39,333 nt of DNA from Paracoccaceae bacterium (GTDB lineage: Bacteria; Pseudomonadota; Alphaproteobacteria; Rhodobacterales; Rhodobacteraceae): NCBI GenBank assembly GCA_024742405.1, contig JANSYP010000015.1, positions 1-39,333 on the forward strand. The letters are read 5' to 3'. Of this stretch, positions 1 through 8,401 are shown in pieces. The first letter of the stretch is position 1; every line of letters begins with the position of its first letter. Position numbers and translations under genes: made by a program. The notes beneath the pieces are model-generated. The model saw only the letters and a program-made list of their open reading frames with translations. It did no database searches and was not told where the DNA came from.

Positions 1-1389
1 ATGATCCGCCTCCGTCCGCACCCGCAGTGCCGCGCGATAGGCCGCCACCGCCTCGGCCAGCAGCGCCGCACCGGCCTCCCCGCCCGTGCGGGTGCCTTGG
101 TTCCGAAGCGCGATGCCGAGATTGTTCTGTGTCCCCGCCCAATCCACCGGTTGGTCCGCCTCCGTCCGCACCCGCAGCGACGCGCGATAGGCCGCCACCG
201 CCTCGGACAGCAGCGCCGCACCGACCTCCCCGCCCGTGCGGCTGCCTTGGTCGGCGAGCGCGTTGCCGAGAAAGACCTGTGCAGCCCAGAACTCTCTCGG
301 GTGCTCTTCTTCCTTGACTTCCAGTAAAGCTATTCGGGTCATGTTGACGGATAAACCTACTCCCTGCCCGCCATAGCGCCGCCCATGGGAAAGAAGCTTT
401 TCGGTATACTTCCAGAGACGTTTGCGCGCCGGCTCCAGCGCATCGACTGACGCAAAACTGTCCGCCGCCGCGCTGAGCAGTCGGTAGGCCTCGTCCACTC
501 GCCCGCGGAGCAAGGCGTTATCAGCGCGCAGTTCCTTGGTCTGAGCCGCGATCTCGGTTTCCACCTCATCCACGCGTGCGAGCAAGGTCTCGACCTCCGC
601 GTAGTCGAGGTTCTCCGCCGCCGCCCTGGCCGCCGCCCTGAGATTGCCCAGTCCCGCCGTTTGCTCGTTGATCGCGTTGATCTCGGCCACGAAGGCCTCG
701 TGTTCCTGCCGCTTGGTCTCGATAAAACCGATCAGTTCCGCTTTCGTCGCACCCTCGGCTTCCCCGAAATTCGCCGCGAGCGCCTGCAACTCTTCCAAGC
801 TCAACGCCTCCGGATCGGCCAGCGCCGCGCTACCGCCGCCAAGTCGTCGGAGGATCTCGTCTAGCTTGCTGTCTACACTCGCACGCCATTCCACCTCGAC
901 TGAATGCTCTTGCAACAGAGCCATCACCATATCCTGGGTGAAGGCCTCGCGGTAATTGGGATGCCGCCGGAACGCATCGAACGCCGCCCCGATGGTGATC
1001 TTGAGCGCCGCGATCGTCCCCGGGTCTTCGCCCGACAAATCGCCAAACACCGAGGTCATGATGCTCTCGGTCGCATCGCCGCTCTGCACCGCCAGTGCCA
1101 TCCGTTCGGGTTCGAGCTTCAGCCGCGAGTTGCTCGATTTCAGAATGTAGTTTGCCGCGGAAATCGCGTGGTCGGGAATGTCGGGATGCTTATCGAGCGC
1201 ATCCTCCGTCGCGCGCCGAACCGCCCTCATCGTCGCCGCATCGCAAGACGCCCAGCGATCCAACCCGACCGCCGTCAGAACCGCAGCCGATGCAGCCGCA
1301 GCCGCGATACCCGCACCTCCGGTTGCGAAGCCAACCACCGCCAGACAGAAGGCGGCGCTATGTTCGGCCAGAAGGGGACGCTCGCTCAT
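1..1389 (-). CDS. TPR-repeat protein, 3' part missing (runs off left edge)
   Basis: An open frame runs from an ATG at 1389 to the window edge without a stop (463 codons seen). Residues about 10-40 are hydrophobic and Ala/Gly rich (possible membrane segment or signal anchor). Next comes an alpha-helical region with many Glu/Lys residues (about 150-330). The C-terminal part holds 50-residue TPR-type units of the pattern EAVAAYRA.LRVRTEAD...DWA.TQNNLG.AL. Such proteins recur in Rhodobacteraceae with variable repeat numbers; TPRs bind proteins, but the partner is unknown. It lies downstream of the pnt terminator with its own apparent promoter region. The start was chosen as the first ATG after the leader; no strong ribosome site is visible. 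A role in signalling or conflict is possible but is only inference. Confidence 0.8.
   Translation of the reverse strand, partial: MSERPLLAEHSAAFCLAVVGFATGGAGIAAAAASAAVLTAVGLDRWASCDAATMRAVRRATEDALDKHPDIPDHAISAANYILKSSNSRLKLEPERMALAVQSGDATESIMTSVFGDLSGEDPGTIAALKITIGAAFDAFRRHPNYREAFTQDMVMALLQEHSVEVEWRASVDSKLDEILRRLGGGSAALADPEALSLEELQALAANFGEAEGATKAELIGFIETKRQEHEAFVAEINAINEQTAGLGNLRAAARAAAENLDYAEVETLLARVDEVETEIAAQTKELRADNALLRGRVDEAYRLLSAAADSFASVDALEPARKRLWKYTEKLLSHGRRYGGQGVGLSVNMTRIALLEVKEEEHPREFWAAQVFLGNALADQGSRTGGEVGAALLSEAVAAYRASLRVRTEADQPVDWAGTQNNLGIALRNQGTRTGGEAGAALLAEAVAAYRAALRVRTEADH
5..300. repeat. 150-bp tandem repeats within the TPR gene
   Basis: Two adjacent copies with a 150-bp period (beginning near 5 and 155) are nearly identical over their first 95 bases, with about five differences, and then diverge. 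Each encodes one 50-residue TPR unit of the protein on the minus strand. More copies may lie beyond the window edge. Confidence 0.85.
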
Positions 1390-1470
1390 GGCCGCAACTC
1401 CATTAACCAATGCTCAACAGGTAGCGGGGCGTCCATGGGCTGGCAAGAAGCGGATCAAAGAGGGAACACA

Positions 1471-1506
1471 AACGTACAAAAAGACAGTTTGGACGGAACG
1501 TACAAA
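1471..1506. promoter_or_regulatory. Direct repeat AACGTACAAA x2 upstream of the TPR gene
   Basis: Two exact copies of AACGTACAAA (1471-1480 and 1497-1506) start 26 bp apart, between the pnt terminator and the ATG of the TPR gene at 1389. On the coding strand they read TTTGTACGTT. The spacing, slightly more than two helical turns, and the position suggest a regulator site or promoter element. No family can be assigned. Confidence 0.4.
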
Positions 1507-1521
1507 GCTTACCGAAACGAA

Positions 1522-1546
1522 AAAGGCCCCCGAAACGGGGGCCTTT
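1522..1546 (-). terminator. Rho-independent terminator of pntAB
   Basis: An 11-bp GC-rich stem (AAAGGCCCCCG pairing with CGGGGGCCTTT) closes on a 3-nt loop. It starts 22 bp after the pntB stop and is followed on the minus strand by a T-rich run. It separates pntAB from the TPR gene. Confidence 0.9.
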
Positions 1547-1568
1547 GTCTTGTGATCACAAAACCGGA

Positions 1569-3056
1569 TCAGCCGGAGATCTTGCCCAGCAGCGTGTCGA
1601 GGCTGGCCTTCGCATCGCCATAGAACATCCGCGTGTTGTCCTTGTAGAACAGCGGGTTCTCGATGCCCGAATAGCCCGTGCCCTGCCCGCGTTTGGACAC
1701 GAACACCTGCTTGGCCTTCCAGCATTCCAGAACCGGCATCCCGGCGATGGGAGAGTTCGGATCCTCCTGCGCCGCGGGGTTCACGATGTCGTTCGACCCA
1801 ATGACGATGGCGACGTCTGTATCCGGAAAATCATCATTGATTTCATCCATTTCCAGGACGATGTCATAGGGAACCTTCGCCTCCGCCAGCAGCACGTTCA
1901 TGTGTCCCGGCAGGCGTCCGGCGACCGGATGAATCGCAAACCGCACGGTCTTGCCCTTGGCCCGCAGCCGCTTGGTCAGCTCGCTCACCGCCTGCTGTGC
2001 CTGGGCCACCGCCATGCCGTAGCCCGGGATGATGACGATGCTGTCGGCATCCTCCAGCGCGGAGGCCACACCGTCGGCATCGATGGCGATCTGCTCGCCC
2101 TCGACCGCCATCGCCTCGCCCGACGCGCCGCCAAAGCCGCCCAGGATCACCGAGATGAAGCTCCGGTTCATCGCCTTGCACATGATGTAGCTCAGGATGG
2201 CCCCCGAAGACCCAACCAGTGCCCCCACGACGATCAAGAGGTCATTGCCGAGGCTGAAGCCGATGGCCGCCGCCGCCCAGCCGGAATAGCTGTTCAGCAT
2301 CGAGACTACGACCGGCATGTCCGCCCCGCCGATCCCCATGATCAGGTGGTAGCCGATGAAGAGCGCGGCCAGTGTCAACAGGACCAGCGTCCAGCTCCCG
2401 GCACCGCCGAGATACATCGCCACCAGCACCAGCGACAGGCCGGCCGCCGCGGCGTTCAGCATATGGCCGCCGGGCAGCTGCTTGGCCGCGCTGTCGACCT
2501 TGCCGGCCAGTTTGCCATAGGCGATCACCGAGCCGGTGAAGGTCACGGCGCCAATCCAGATGCCGAGCACCAGTTCGATGCGCAGGATCGTCACCTCGAC
2601 CGCGATCTTCTTGGCCAGAATGGCTGCAAATCCCGTGTAGGCACTGGCGAAGGCGGCGCCTTCGACGGTCACTTCCTCGGGCCGCGGGAAGGCAAAGCCG
2701 GCTTCGGTGAACTGCGCCGCGACGCGGCCCAACTCGATATCGGCGTTGAAGCCGACAAAGACCGCCGCGAGACCGACAAGGCTGTGCATGATCGCGACCA
2801 GCTCGGGCATCTGGGTCATCTGCACACGGGTGGCCAGCATATAGCCGATCACCGCCCCCGCACCGATCAGGATGACCGAAGCGAGCCAAAGCCCCTGACC
2901 CGGGCCGATCATCGTGGCCAGCACCGCGATCGCCATGCCGACGATGCCGTACCAGACCGCGCGCTTGGCGCTTTCCTGACCGCTCAGGCCCCCGAGCGAC
3001 AGGATGAAGAGAACTGCGGCAACCGCATAGGCTGCCAGCGTAAATCCGAATTCCAT
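1569..3056 (-). CDS. pntB: NAD(P) transhydrogenase subunit beta
   Basis: Proton-translocating transhydrogenase beta subunit in the inner membrane. With PntA it couples hydride transfer between NADH and NADP+ to proton re-entry, supplying NADPH. The protein is 495 aa: an N-terminal half of eight to nine hydrophobic helices (about 1-300), then the soluble NADP-binding domain III. That domain has [13 protein letters not shown] near residue 345 and a conserved end with [19 protein letters not shown]. The length is a little above the usual 460. The ATG at 3056 has GGAG 9 nt upstream and lies 13 nt after the pntA stop, so the two are cotranscribed. A strong terminator follows. Confidence 0.97.
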   Translation of the reverse strand: MEFGFTLAAYAVAAVLFILSLGGLSGQESAKRAVWYGIVGMAIAVLATMIGPGQGLWLASVILIGAGAVIGYMLATRVQMTQMPELVAIMHSLVGLAAVFVGFNADIELGRVAAQFTEAGFAFPRPEEVTVEGAAFASAYTGFAAILAKKIAVEVTILRIELVLGIWIGAVTFTGSVIAYGKLAGKVDSAAKQLPGGHMLNAAAAGLSLVLVAMYLGGAGSWTLVLLTLAALFIGYHLIMGIGGADMPVVVSMLNSYSGWAAAAIGFSLGNDLLIVVGALVGSSGAILSYIMCKAMNRSFISVILGGFGGASGEAMAVEGEQIAIDADGVASALEDADSIVIIPGYGMAVAQAQQAVSELTKRLRAKGKTVRFAIHPVAGRLPGHMNVLLAEAKVPYDIVLEMDEINDDFPDTDVAIVIGSNDIVNPAAQEDPNSPIAGMPVLECWKAKQVFVSKRGQGTGYSGIENPLFYKDNTRMFYGDAKASLDTLLGKISG

Positions 3057-3069
3057 GGACCCGTGCTCC

Positions 3070-4641
3070 TTAGGATTTCTGGAACATGGCGAGCATGCGC
3101 CGTGTCACGAGGAAGCCGCCGAAGATGTTAATCGAGGCCATGAAAATTCCCACCGCGGCGAGCAGCGTGATCAGGAACGAACTCGATCCGATCTGGATCA
3201 GCGCGCCCAGGATGATGATCGACGAGATCGCGTTGGTCACCGCCATGAGAGGCGTGTGGAGGCTGTGGCTGACATTCCAGATCACCTGGAAGCCGATAAA
3301 GACCGACAGCACGAAGACGATGAAATGCGCCATGAAGCTCGCCGGCGCCACAGTGCCGACGCCCAGGACCAGAACCGTCATGACCGCGAGCAGGGTCACC
3401 TGGCTCTTGGTCTGGGCCTGGAAGGCGGCGACCTCTTGGGCGCGCTTTTCCTCGGCCGTCAGTTCCTTGGGCTTTTCCTGCTTCTTGGCCGCAATGGCCG
3501 CGACCTTGGGCGGCGGCGGCGGGAATGTGATCTCGCCCTGATGGACGATGGTCGCCCCGCGGATCACGTCATCCTCCATGTTCTGATTGACCACGCCGTC
3601 CTTTTCCGGCGTCAGGTCGGTCATCATGTGGCGGATGTTGGTGGCGTAGAGCATGGAGCTCTGGGTCGCCATGCGGCTGGGGAAGTCGGTGTAGCCGACG
3701 ATGGTCACGCCATTGTCGGTGACGATCTTTTCGTCCGGCACGGTCAGATCGCAGTTGCCGCCGCGCTCGGCCGCGAGATCGACGATGACCGAACCCGGCT
3801 TCATCATCTCGACCATATCCTTGGTCCAGAGATTGGGCGCAGGACGGTTGGGGATAAGGGCCGTGGTGATGACGATGTCGATATCGGGGGCAAGCTCGCG
3901 GAACTTCTCGAGCTGCTTTTCCCGGAATTCGGGGGAAGACGGTGCCGCGTAGCCGCCGGTGGCCGCGCCATCCTGCTGCTCTTCCTCGAAATCGAGATAG
4001 ACGAATTCGGCGCCCATGCTCTCGATCTGCTCGGCCACTTCGGGACGCACGTCGAACGCATAGGTGATCGCACCCAGGGAGGTCGAGGTCCCGATCGCAG
4101 CGAGGCCCGCCACACCGGCACCGACCACCAGCACCTTGGCCGGGGGCACCTTGCCCGCCGCGGTGACCTGACCGGTGAAGAACCGTCCGAAATTGTTGCC
4201 CGCCTCGATCACCGCGCGGTAGCCGGCGATATTGGCCATGGAGGACAGCGCATCCATTTTCTGCGCGCGAGAGATCCGCGGCACCATGTCCATGGCAATG
4301 ACGCTGGCGCCCTTGGCCTTGGCCTGTTCCATCAGCGCTTCATTGGAGGCCGGATAGAAGAAGCTGATCAGGAGCTGGCCGTCGCGCAGCATGTCGACCT
4401 CTGCCGGCTCCGGCGGACGCACCTTGGCGACCACGTCGGCGGCAGCAAAGACGGCCGCCTCATCGGGCAAGATCTCAACACCGGCCTCGGTATAGGCCTC
4501 GTCGGTGATGCCGGCCCCGAGCCCCGCGCCGGATTGCACGGCAGTCTGATAGCCCAGTTTCTCAAGCTGTTTTGCGCTGTCAGGGGTCAAAGCGACTCTG
4601 CGCTCTCCCTCGAACAGTTCGGTTGGAACCCCGATTTTCAC
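3070..4641 (-). CDS. pntA: NAD(P) transhydrogenase subunit alpha
   Basis: Alpha subunit carrying the NAD(H)-binding domain I and part of the membrane domain. The GTG start at 4641 is preferred over the upstream ATG at 4728. It begins at the family-typical N-terminus ([19 protein letters not shown]) and has AAAGGGGA about 8 nt upstream, giving 523 aa (E. coli PntA is about 510). The Rossmann motif [15 protein letters not shown] lies near residue 170. A proline-rich linker (FPPPPPK) and four predicted membrane helices follow after about residue 400. This is the undivided alpha subunit, not the split PntAA/PntAB form. It is first in the operon with pntB. Confidence 0.97.
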   Translation of the reverse strand: MKIGVPTELFEGERRVALTPDSAKQLEKLGYQTAVQSGAGLGAGITDEAYTEAGVEILPDEAAVFAAADVVAKVRPPEPAEVDMLRDGQLLISFFYPASNEALMEQAKAKGASVIAMDMVPRISRAQKMDALSSMANIAGYRAVIEAGNNFGRFFTGQVTAAGKVPPAKVLVVGAGVAGLAAIGTSTSLGAITYAFDVRPEVAEQIESMGAEFVYLDFEEEQQDGAATGGYAAPSSPEFREKQLEKFRELAPDIDIVITTALIPNRPAPNLWTKDMVEMMKPGSVIVDLAAERGGNCDLTVPDEKIVTDNGVTIVGYTDFPSRMATQSSMLYATNIRHMMTDLTPEKDGVVNQNMEDDVIRGATIVHQGEITFPPPPPKVAAIAAKKQEKPKELTAEEKRAQEVAAFQAQTKSQVTLLAVMTVLVLGVGTVAPASFMAHFIVFVLSVFIGFQVIWNVSHSLHTPLMAVTNAISSIIILGALIQIGSSSFLITLLAAVGIFMASINIFGGFLVTRRMLAMFQKS

Positions 4642-4786
4642 GTGTCTCGTCCCCTTTGTCGTCGCATTGGGTATATGTTGGCCCGTGACAGGCGCGCATT
4701 CCGTAGCGTGCCCCCCCCAATCGGGCAACCTCTACAAAAGCCGCGCCGCCATGGCATCTAGGTCATAGCTGCTGTCATATCCAGGT

Positions 4787-5263
4787 TCATATCCACCTGC
4801 GCACGCGTTTTGCATAGGTGTCAAAACGCGCGCCGAACGCGTCGCGCAGGCGGGCTTCTTCGGGTAGGATGAAGCGGTCGGTGATCAGCCAGACGAAAAG
4901 CGGCACCAGAGCCAGCGAGGGCCAGGCGTCCCAAAACAAGATGACCCCGCCCAGCACCAGAGCATCGCCCAGGTAGATCGGATTGCGCGAGCGCGCGAAA
5001 ACGCCGCTATCGACGAGCGCATCGGGCCGCTGGTGTGGGATCACGGTGGTCCCGGCCTGGCGCATCTGGATCACCGCCAGCGCCATGAGAACAAGGCCGC
5101 CACCCACCATCAGCCCGCCCAACAGATCGATCAGCGCACCGCCCGACAGCGGCACCGGCAGCCGAGTCGCCTGCACCCATGCCAGCCCCAGAAACACCGC
5201 CAGCCAAACCGGCGGGAGGTCGATCCATTTCCGCAAGGGCAGTTTCGGCAACGGGGTCACCAT
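4787..5263 (-). CDS. Integral membrane methyltransferase (isoprenylcysteine carboxyl methyltransferase/PEMT-like)
   Basis: A 158-aa protein with about four hydrophobic segments and the family signature RSRNPIYLGD (near 92-101). It ends with EEARLRDAFGARFDTYAKRVRRW, the Glu/Tyr/Arg-rich C-terminus typical of ICMT/phospholipid N-methyltransferase-like enzymes that bind S-adenosylmethionine. The substrate is unknown; bacterial members are mostly uncharacterised. It starts 28 nt after the stop of the metallo-beta-lactamase-fold gene on the same strand, so the two probably form an operon under the operator at 6268-6287. Confidence 0.85.
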   Translation of the reverse strand: MVTPLPKLPLRKWIDLPPVWLAVFLGLAWVQATRLPVPLSGGALIDLLGGLMVGGGLVLMALAVIQMRQAGTTVIPHQRPDALVDSGVFARSRNPIYLGDALVLGGVILFWDAWPSLALVPLFVWLITDRFILPEEARLRDAFGARFDTYAKRVRRWI

Positions 5264-5291
5264 GGGTCATTTCTGAAGACGCAGCCCCGAA

Positions 5292-6245
5292 TCATTCCCA
5301 TTCCATTTCCTCATGGACGCGCCCGGCATTGCGCGTGGCCAGTTCATCGAACGTGTCGAGCCCTGACCAGCGTTGCTGGTCGACATAAGCGGCACTGGCC
5401 AGATCGCCACCCTCCTCCAGATGGGCCGCGATCTTTTCGCGCAGGTCCACCAGATAGTCACGGGTAAAGCGCCGCACCTGCGCCATGTTCGTCGGGTGGC
5501 CGTGGCCGGGGATCACATAGAGCGCGCCCAGCGGCTCGAAGGCGCTGTCCCAGGTCTCGATCCAGGCATCGGTGTCGGTATCGGGAAAGATCGGCAGCAT
5601 GCGCTCGTGAAAGGCCATGTCGCCGGCGATCACCAGCTTTTCGTCGGGCAGCCAGACCGAAATGTCGCCCGGGCTGTGCGCGGGCCCCAGATGGAGGACC
5701 TCGATCCGGGTGTCGCCCAGCGTGATCTCCTCGCGGTCCTCGAAGGTGCGGGTAGGCGCGACGACCGTGGTGCCGTCGGACTGTTCGCGCTGGACGCCCC
5801 AGGCCGCCTGCATGGAAAAGTCTCCGTCCTCGGCAAAGGCCTCCGCGGCATCGGTATGGGCGAGGATCTCGACCCCCTGCTCCGCCCAATAGCCATTGCC
5901 GAGCATCGCGTGCCCCTGCCCGTTTTCAGTGATCACCAGCACCACGGGCTGGTCGGTCACGGACTTGATCTCGTCATGGAGCGCGTTGGCCAGCCCGTAG
6001 CTCGCCCCGCTATTGACGACGACCACGCCCTCGCCGGTGACGATGAAGCTCAGATTGTTGTTGTGCCCGGCATTGTCATAGGTCGGCGGGGCGGTCGCAC
6101 CGATGGCCGACCAGATATGGGGAATGACCTCCACCGGCTTGGAATAAAGCAGGCTCTGGGGATACTGGTCGGGGATGTCTTCGCTCGCGTAAACGCTGCT
6201 AGCGATGAGGATGGCGGCAATAACGGTGGCGATATGTCTGAACAT
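5292..6245 (-). CDS. Exported metallo-beta-lactamase-fold protein lacking the HxHxDH motif
   Basis: A 317-aa protein with a signal peptide (residues 1-20, MFRHIATVIAAILIASSVYA) and an MBL-fold body. The later metal motifs are present: AHSPGD (His190), AGD (Asp209) and PGHGHP (His248/250). Where HxHxDH is expected after the VVLVIT strand, the sequence reads TENGQGH (106-112), so three of the four usual ligands are replaced. It may bind one metal with other ligands, or be catalytically altered. The ATG at 6245 has GGGAGGAC just upstream; longer upstream frames lack the signal peptide at their start. Similarity to SoxH or PQQ-associated periplasmic hydrolases is plausible. Function is unproven, but the operator points to a sulfur or redox response. 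Confidence 0.85.
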   Translation of the reverse strand: MFRHIATVIAAILIASSVYASEDIPDQYPQSLLYSKPVEVIPHIWSAIGATAPPTYDNAGHNNNLSFIVTGEGVVVVNSGASYGLANALHDEIKSVTDQPVVLVITENGQGHAMLGNGYWAEQGVEILAHTDAAEAFAEDGDFSMQAAWGVQREQSDGTTVVAPTRTFEDREEITLGDTRIEVLHLGPAHSPGDISVWLPDEKLVIAGDMAFHERMLPIFPDTDTDAWIETWDSAFEPLGALYVIPGHGHPTNMAQVRRFTRDYLVDLREKIAAHLEEGGDLASAAYVDQQRWSGLDTFDELATRNAGRVHEEMEWE

Positions 6246-6267
6246 GTGAAGTCCTCCCGTACATTTC

Positions 6268-6287
6268 ATATTCACACTCTCGAATAT
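6268..6287. promoter_or_regulatory. ATTC-N8-GAAT operator (SqrR/BigR-like ArsR-family site)
   Basis: A perfect inverted repeat, ATATTC-ACACTCTC-GAATAT, lies 23-42 bp upstream of the MBL-fold gene start, where RNA polymerase would bind. It matches the ATTC-N8-GAAT pattern recognised by the ArsR-family persulfide sensors SqrR and BigR in alphaproteobacteria (recalled knowledge). No ArsR gene lies in the window. Confidence 0.65.
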
Positions 6288-6380
6288 CTGTCCAGCCCCG
6301 GCAAAGCGCGCCGAGCTTGAAGCCGGGTGCTCCGCACGGCATGGGGAACCGACACCAGATCGACCGCGCGGCCACCCACG

Positions 6381-6851
6381 ATGACTTTTACGATTCGCCA
6401 CTACCGACCGGGCGATGCCGACGCGCTCGCCGAGCTGTTTTACCGCGCCGTCCATGAAGGAACAGCCGAGGCCTATTCCGACCGGCAGCGCGCGGCCTGG
6501 GCGCCGGAGCCGCCCGCCGGCCCCGCCTGGAGCACGCGGCTGGCAAAAGCATTCACCCTCGTCGCCGAGACTCCGGAGGGTCCGCGCGGCTTCATGAGCC
6601 TGATGCCCGAGGGCTGCATCGACCTCGCCTTCGTCCTGCCCCAGGCCAAGGGTACCGGTGTGGCGGCTGCCCTCTACCGCGCCGTCGAGACCGAGGCGCG
6701 GGACCGCGGCCTCTCGCTGATCTGGACAGATGCCAGCCACCCGGCGCGGAGGTTCTTTCTCAAGCAGGGCTGGCACGTCGTGACCGAGCAGCAGCCGGAA
6801 CGGGAGGGTGTGAAGCTCACGAATTACAGGATGGAAAAACGCCTCGCCTAG
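6381..6851 (+). CDS. GNAT-family N-acetyltransferase
   Basis: A 156-aa acetyltransferase of the GNAT fold. The N-terminus TIRHYRPGDADALAELFYRAV is typical, and the acetyl-CoA-binding segment LPQAKGTGVAAALYRAVE lies near residues 92-109. The C-terminus ends FFLKQGWHVVTEQQ...NYRMEK, as in bacterial YafP-like members. The substrate cannot be predicted. The internal ATG at 6381 was chosen over the ATG at 6327 because the fold begins there; no clear ribosome site separates the two. It is divergent from the MBL gene and convergent with the next gene (24-nt gap). Confidence 0.85.
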   Translation: MTFTIRHYRPGDADALAELFYRAVHEGTAEAYSDRQRAAWAPEPPAGPAWSTRLAKAFTLVAETPEGPRGFMSLMPEGCIDLAFVLPQAKGTGVAAALYRAVETEARDRGLSLIWTDASHPARRFFLKQGWHVVTEQQPEREGVKLTNYRMEKRLA

Positions 6852-6875
6852 GCCGGAGCGGCGCCCCGACCGCCA

Positions 6876-7505
6876 TCAGTCGACACCGATCCCGATATCG
6901 AAAGCGACCGGCTGCGCGCCTGCGTTGCTCACCTCGACCACATGATCGCCCGTCTGCCACAACTCGCCGCGATAGGGGGTGTCGGACGAGATCAGATCCA
7001 GCAGCGCAGAGCCGTCCGGATTGAAGATGCGGTAGGCCAGCGCCCCGCCATGGGAGCCGATATCGACATTCAGAAACTGTCCGTCCGACGCGCCGAGCAC
7101 AAAGCGCACCGATGTCTCCGGGGTGAGGGTCCCCGACATCACCATGCCACTTGTTCCCGCATCGAACTGAACCCGCTGCGTCCCCGATAGCACCCGCCCG
7201 GCGACCCCGGACGCGGCGCCGCCGTCACCTGCCACGGAGCTTTCGTCGGACACCCGGCGGAAATCGGCAATCTCGGGTCCCGACCAGACGAGGCATTCAT
7301 ACTCGACACCATTGGCGTCGCGCAGCCTGACCATCACGGCCGCTTCGGACCACTCCTGCCCCAGCACCTCGCCGCCGATATTGCCGTCGCGGGCGCGCAG
7401 TTCGTCTATGCAGGCGTTCGCTTCAACCGAAATGTCCCCAGAGACCGGGCCCGCCAGGAGGACCGTCGCCGCACTGAGATATCTAAGCAAAGCAAACCTC
7501 CCCAT
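6876..7505 (-). CDS. Exported protein with lysozyme-inhibitor-like C-terminal domain
   Basis: A 209-aa protein with an apparent signal peptide (MGRFALLRYLSAATVLLAG, cleavage near GPVSG). The central part holds two cysteines in ACIDELRARDGN and YECLVWSG, a small domain seen in many alphaproteobacterial exported proteins. The C-terminal 90 residues (VQFDAGTSGMVMSGTL...VEVSNAGAQPVAFDIGIGVD) resemble the beta-sandwich of periplasmic inhibitors of g-type lysozyme. This is fold-level resemblance read by eye; inhibition of lysozyme is not shown. The start at 7505 was chosen because it begins the signal peptide. It appears monocistronic. Confidence 0.7.
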   Translation of the reverse strand: MGRFALLRYLSAATVLLAGPVSGDISVEANACIDELRARDGNIGGEVLGQEWSEAAVMVRLRDANGVEYECLVWSGPEIADFRRVSDESSVAGDGGAASGVAGRVLSGTQRVQFDAGTSGMVMSGTLTPETSVRFVLGASDGQFLNVDIGSHGGALAYRIFNPDGSALLDLISSDTPYRGELWQTGDHVVEVSNAGAQPVAFDIGIGVD

Positions 7506-7624
7506 GGGCTTCGTACGCCCCGTTCTGCCGGAATTCGTCGCAGATCTGCAGCCGCAGGCGCAAAGGGTCAGGCGCGGCGAGGTACCGGACACGACCTTTC
7601 GCCTCGCGCTCCAGGCGGCGTCCA

Positions 7625-8311
7625 TCACTTTAGCCAGCGGTCGTAATCGCTCACCAGCAGGTGGGTCGGCGCCACGTCCTCCTCGATCTCGGCGAACCGG
7701 CCGATGGGGTCGCGAAAGATGTTGTCGGTCACATCGTCATTGACGGTGGAGACCTCGCCGATCAGGACGTCGCCGCCCTCGCCCCAGAACTTGTGCCAGT
7801 CGCCGGGCATCAGCGTCACGCTTTCACCCGGCCCGATCAGGAGCGTCTCGCCGGGTCCGTAGTCATAGCGCAGACCGTCGCGCCAGACCGTGCCGCCGGA
7901 GGTTTCGCTGAACCCGCCATCGGCGTCCGAGCCATAGAGCTGGATCGCCAGGATCGCGCCGCCGCGGTTGATGATGTCCTCGGCCTTGATGACATGGGTG
8001 TGCATCGGGCTGATCTGATCCTGCCGGGAGATCATGATCTTTTCGGCATAGCACATGCCCCCGCCGCGCTGCAGATCCTCCAACCGCCCGTTGCGGGTGG
8101 TGAAAAGGAACAGTCCCAGTTCGCGGAACCGCCCGGCGCCGTAATCGGTGATGTCCCAGCCCAGCCGCGCCCCGGCGATCCCCTCGGCCTCGGCGCGGTT
8201 CGCGCGCATCTCATCGGGCGACCAGTAGGCGAACGGCGGCAGGATATGCCCGAAGGACCGGATGAAAGCATCGGCCTCGGCCATGATGTCATTGACTTCG
8301 GAGCGTTTCAT
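7625..8311 (-). CDS. D-lyxose/D-mannose ketol-isomerase family protein (cupin)
   Basis: A 228-aa cupin-fold sugar isomerase (DUF1498/D-lyxose isomerase family, EC 5.3.1.15). The metal-binding motif SPMHTHVIKAED holds His104, His106 and Glu111, and a later GDWHKFWGEGG supplies the fourth ligand. The N-terminal helical part (MKRSEVNDIMAEADAFI) also fits the family. The enzyme interconverts D-lyxose with D-xylulose and often D-mannose with D-fructose. The ATG at 8311 has GGGGAG upstream. No sugar transporter or kinase lies nearby, so the physiological substrate is uncertain. The gap to tag upstream is 90 bp. Confidence 0.85.
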   Translation of the reverse strand: MKRSEVNDIMAEADAFIRSFGHILPPFAYWSPDEMRANRAEAEGIAGARLGWDITDYGAGRFRELGLFLFTTRNGRLEDLQRGGGMCYAEKIMISRQDQISPMHTHVIKAEDIINRGGAILAIQLYGSDADGGFSETSGGTVWRDGLRYDYGPGETLLIGPGESVTLMPGDWHKFWGEGGDVLIGEVSTVNDDVTDNIFRDPIGRFAEIEEDVAPTHLLVSDYDRWLK

Positions 8312-8401
8312 GGCCCTCTCCCCCCAGTGGCTGCCAACCACCATGGACCCGGTCTGGCGTGGGTACAAGCCACGCAGCGTCGGTCGAGTACGCGAATTCC
8401 G

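Noticed and set aside
1545-3131. Long plus-strand frame antisense to pntB
   Set aside because: High-GC shadow with His/Asp/Arg-rich low-complexity translation; the minus-strand pntB is unmistakable.
3055-4761. Long plus-strand frame antisense to pntA
   Set aside because: Same reason; the minus strand encodes the conserved alpha subunit.
4732-4815. 27-codon minus-strand frame between the methyltransferase and pntA (MQNACAGGYEPGYDSSYDLD...)
   Set aside because: Looks mildly coding-like with Gly/Tyr/Asp residues, but has no ribosome site and overlaps the methyltransferase end; too short to support without conservation data.
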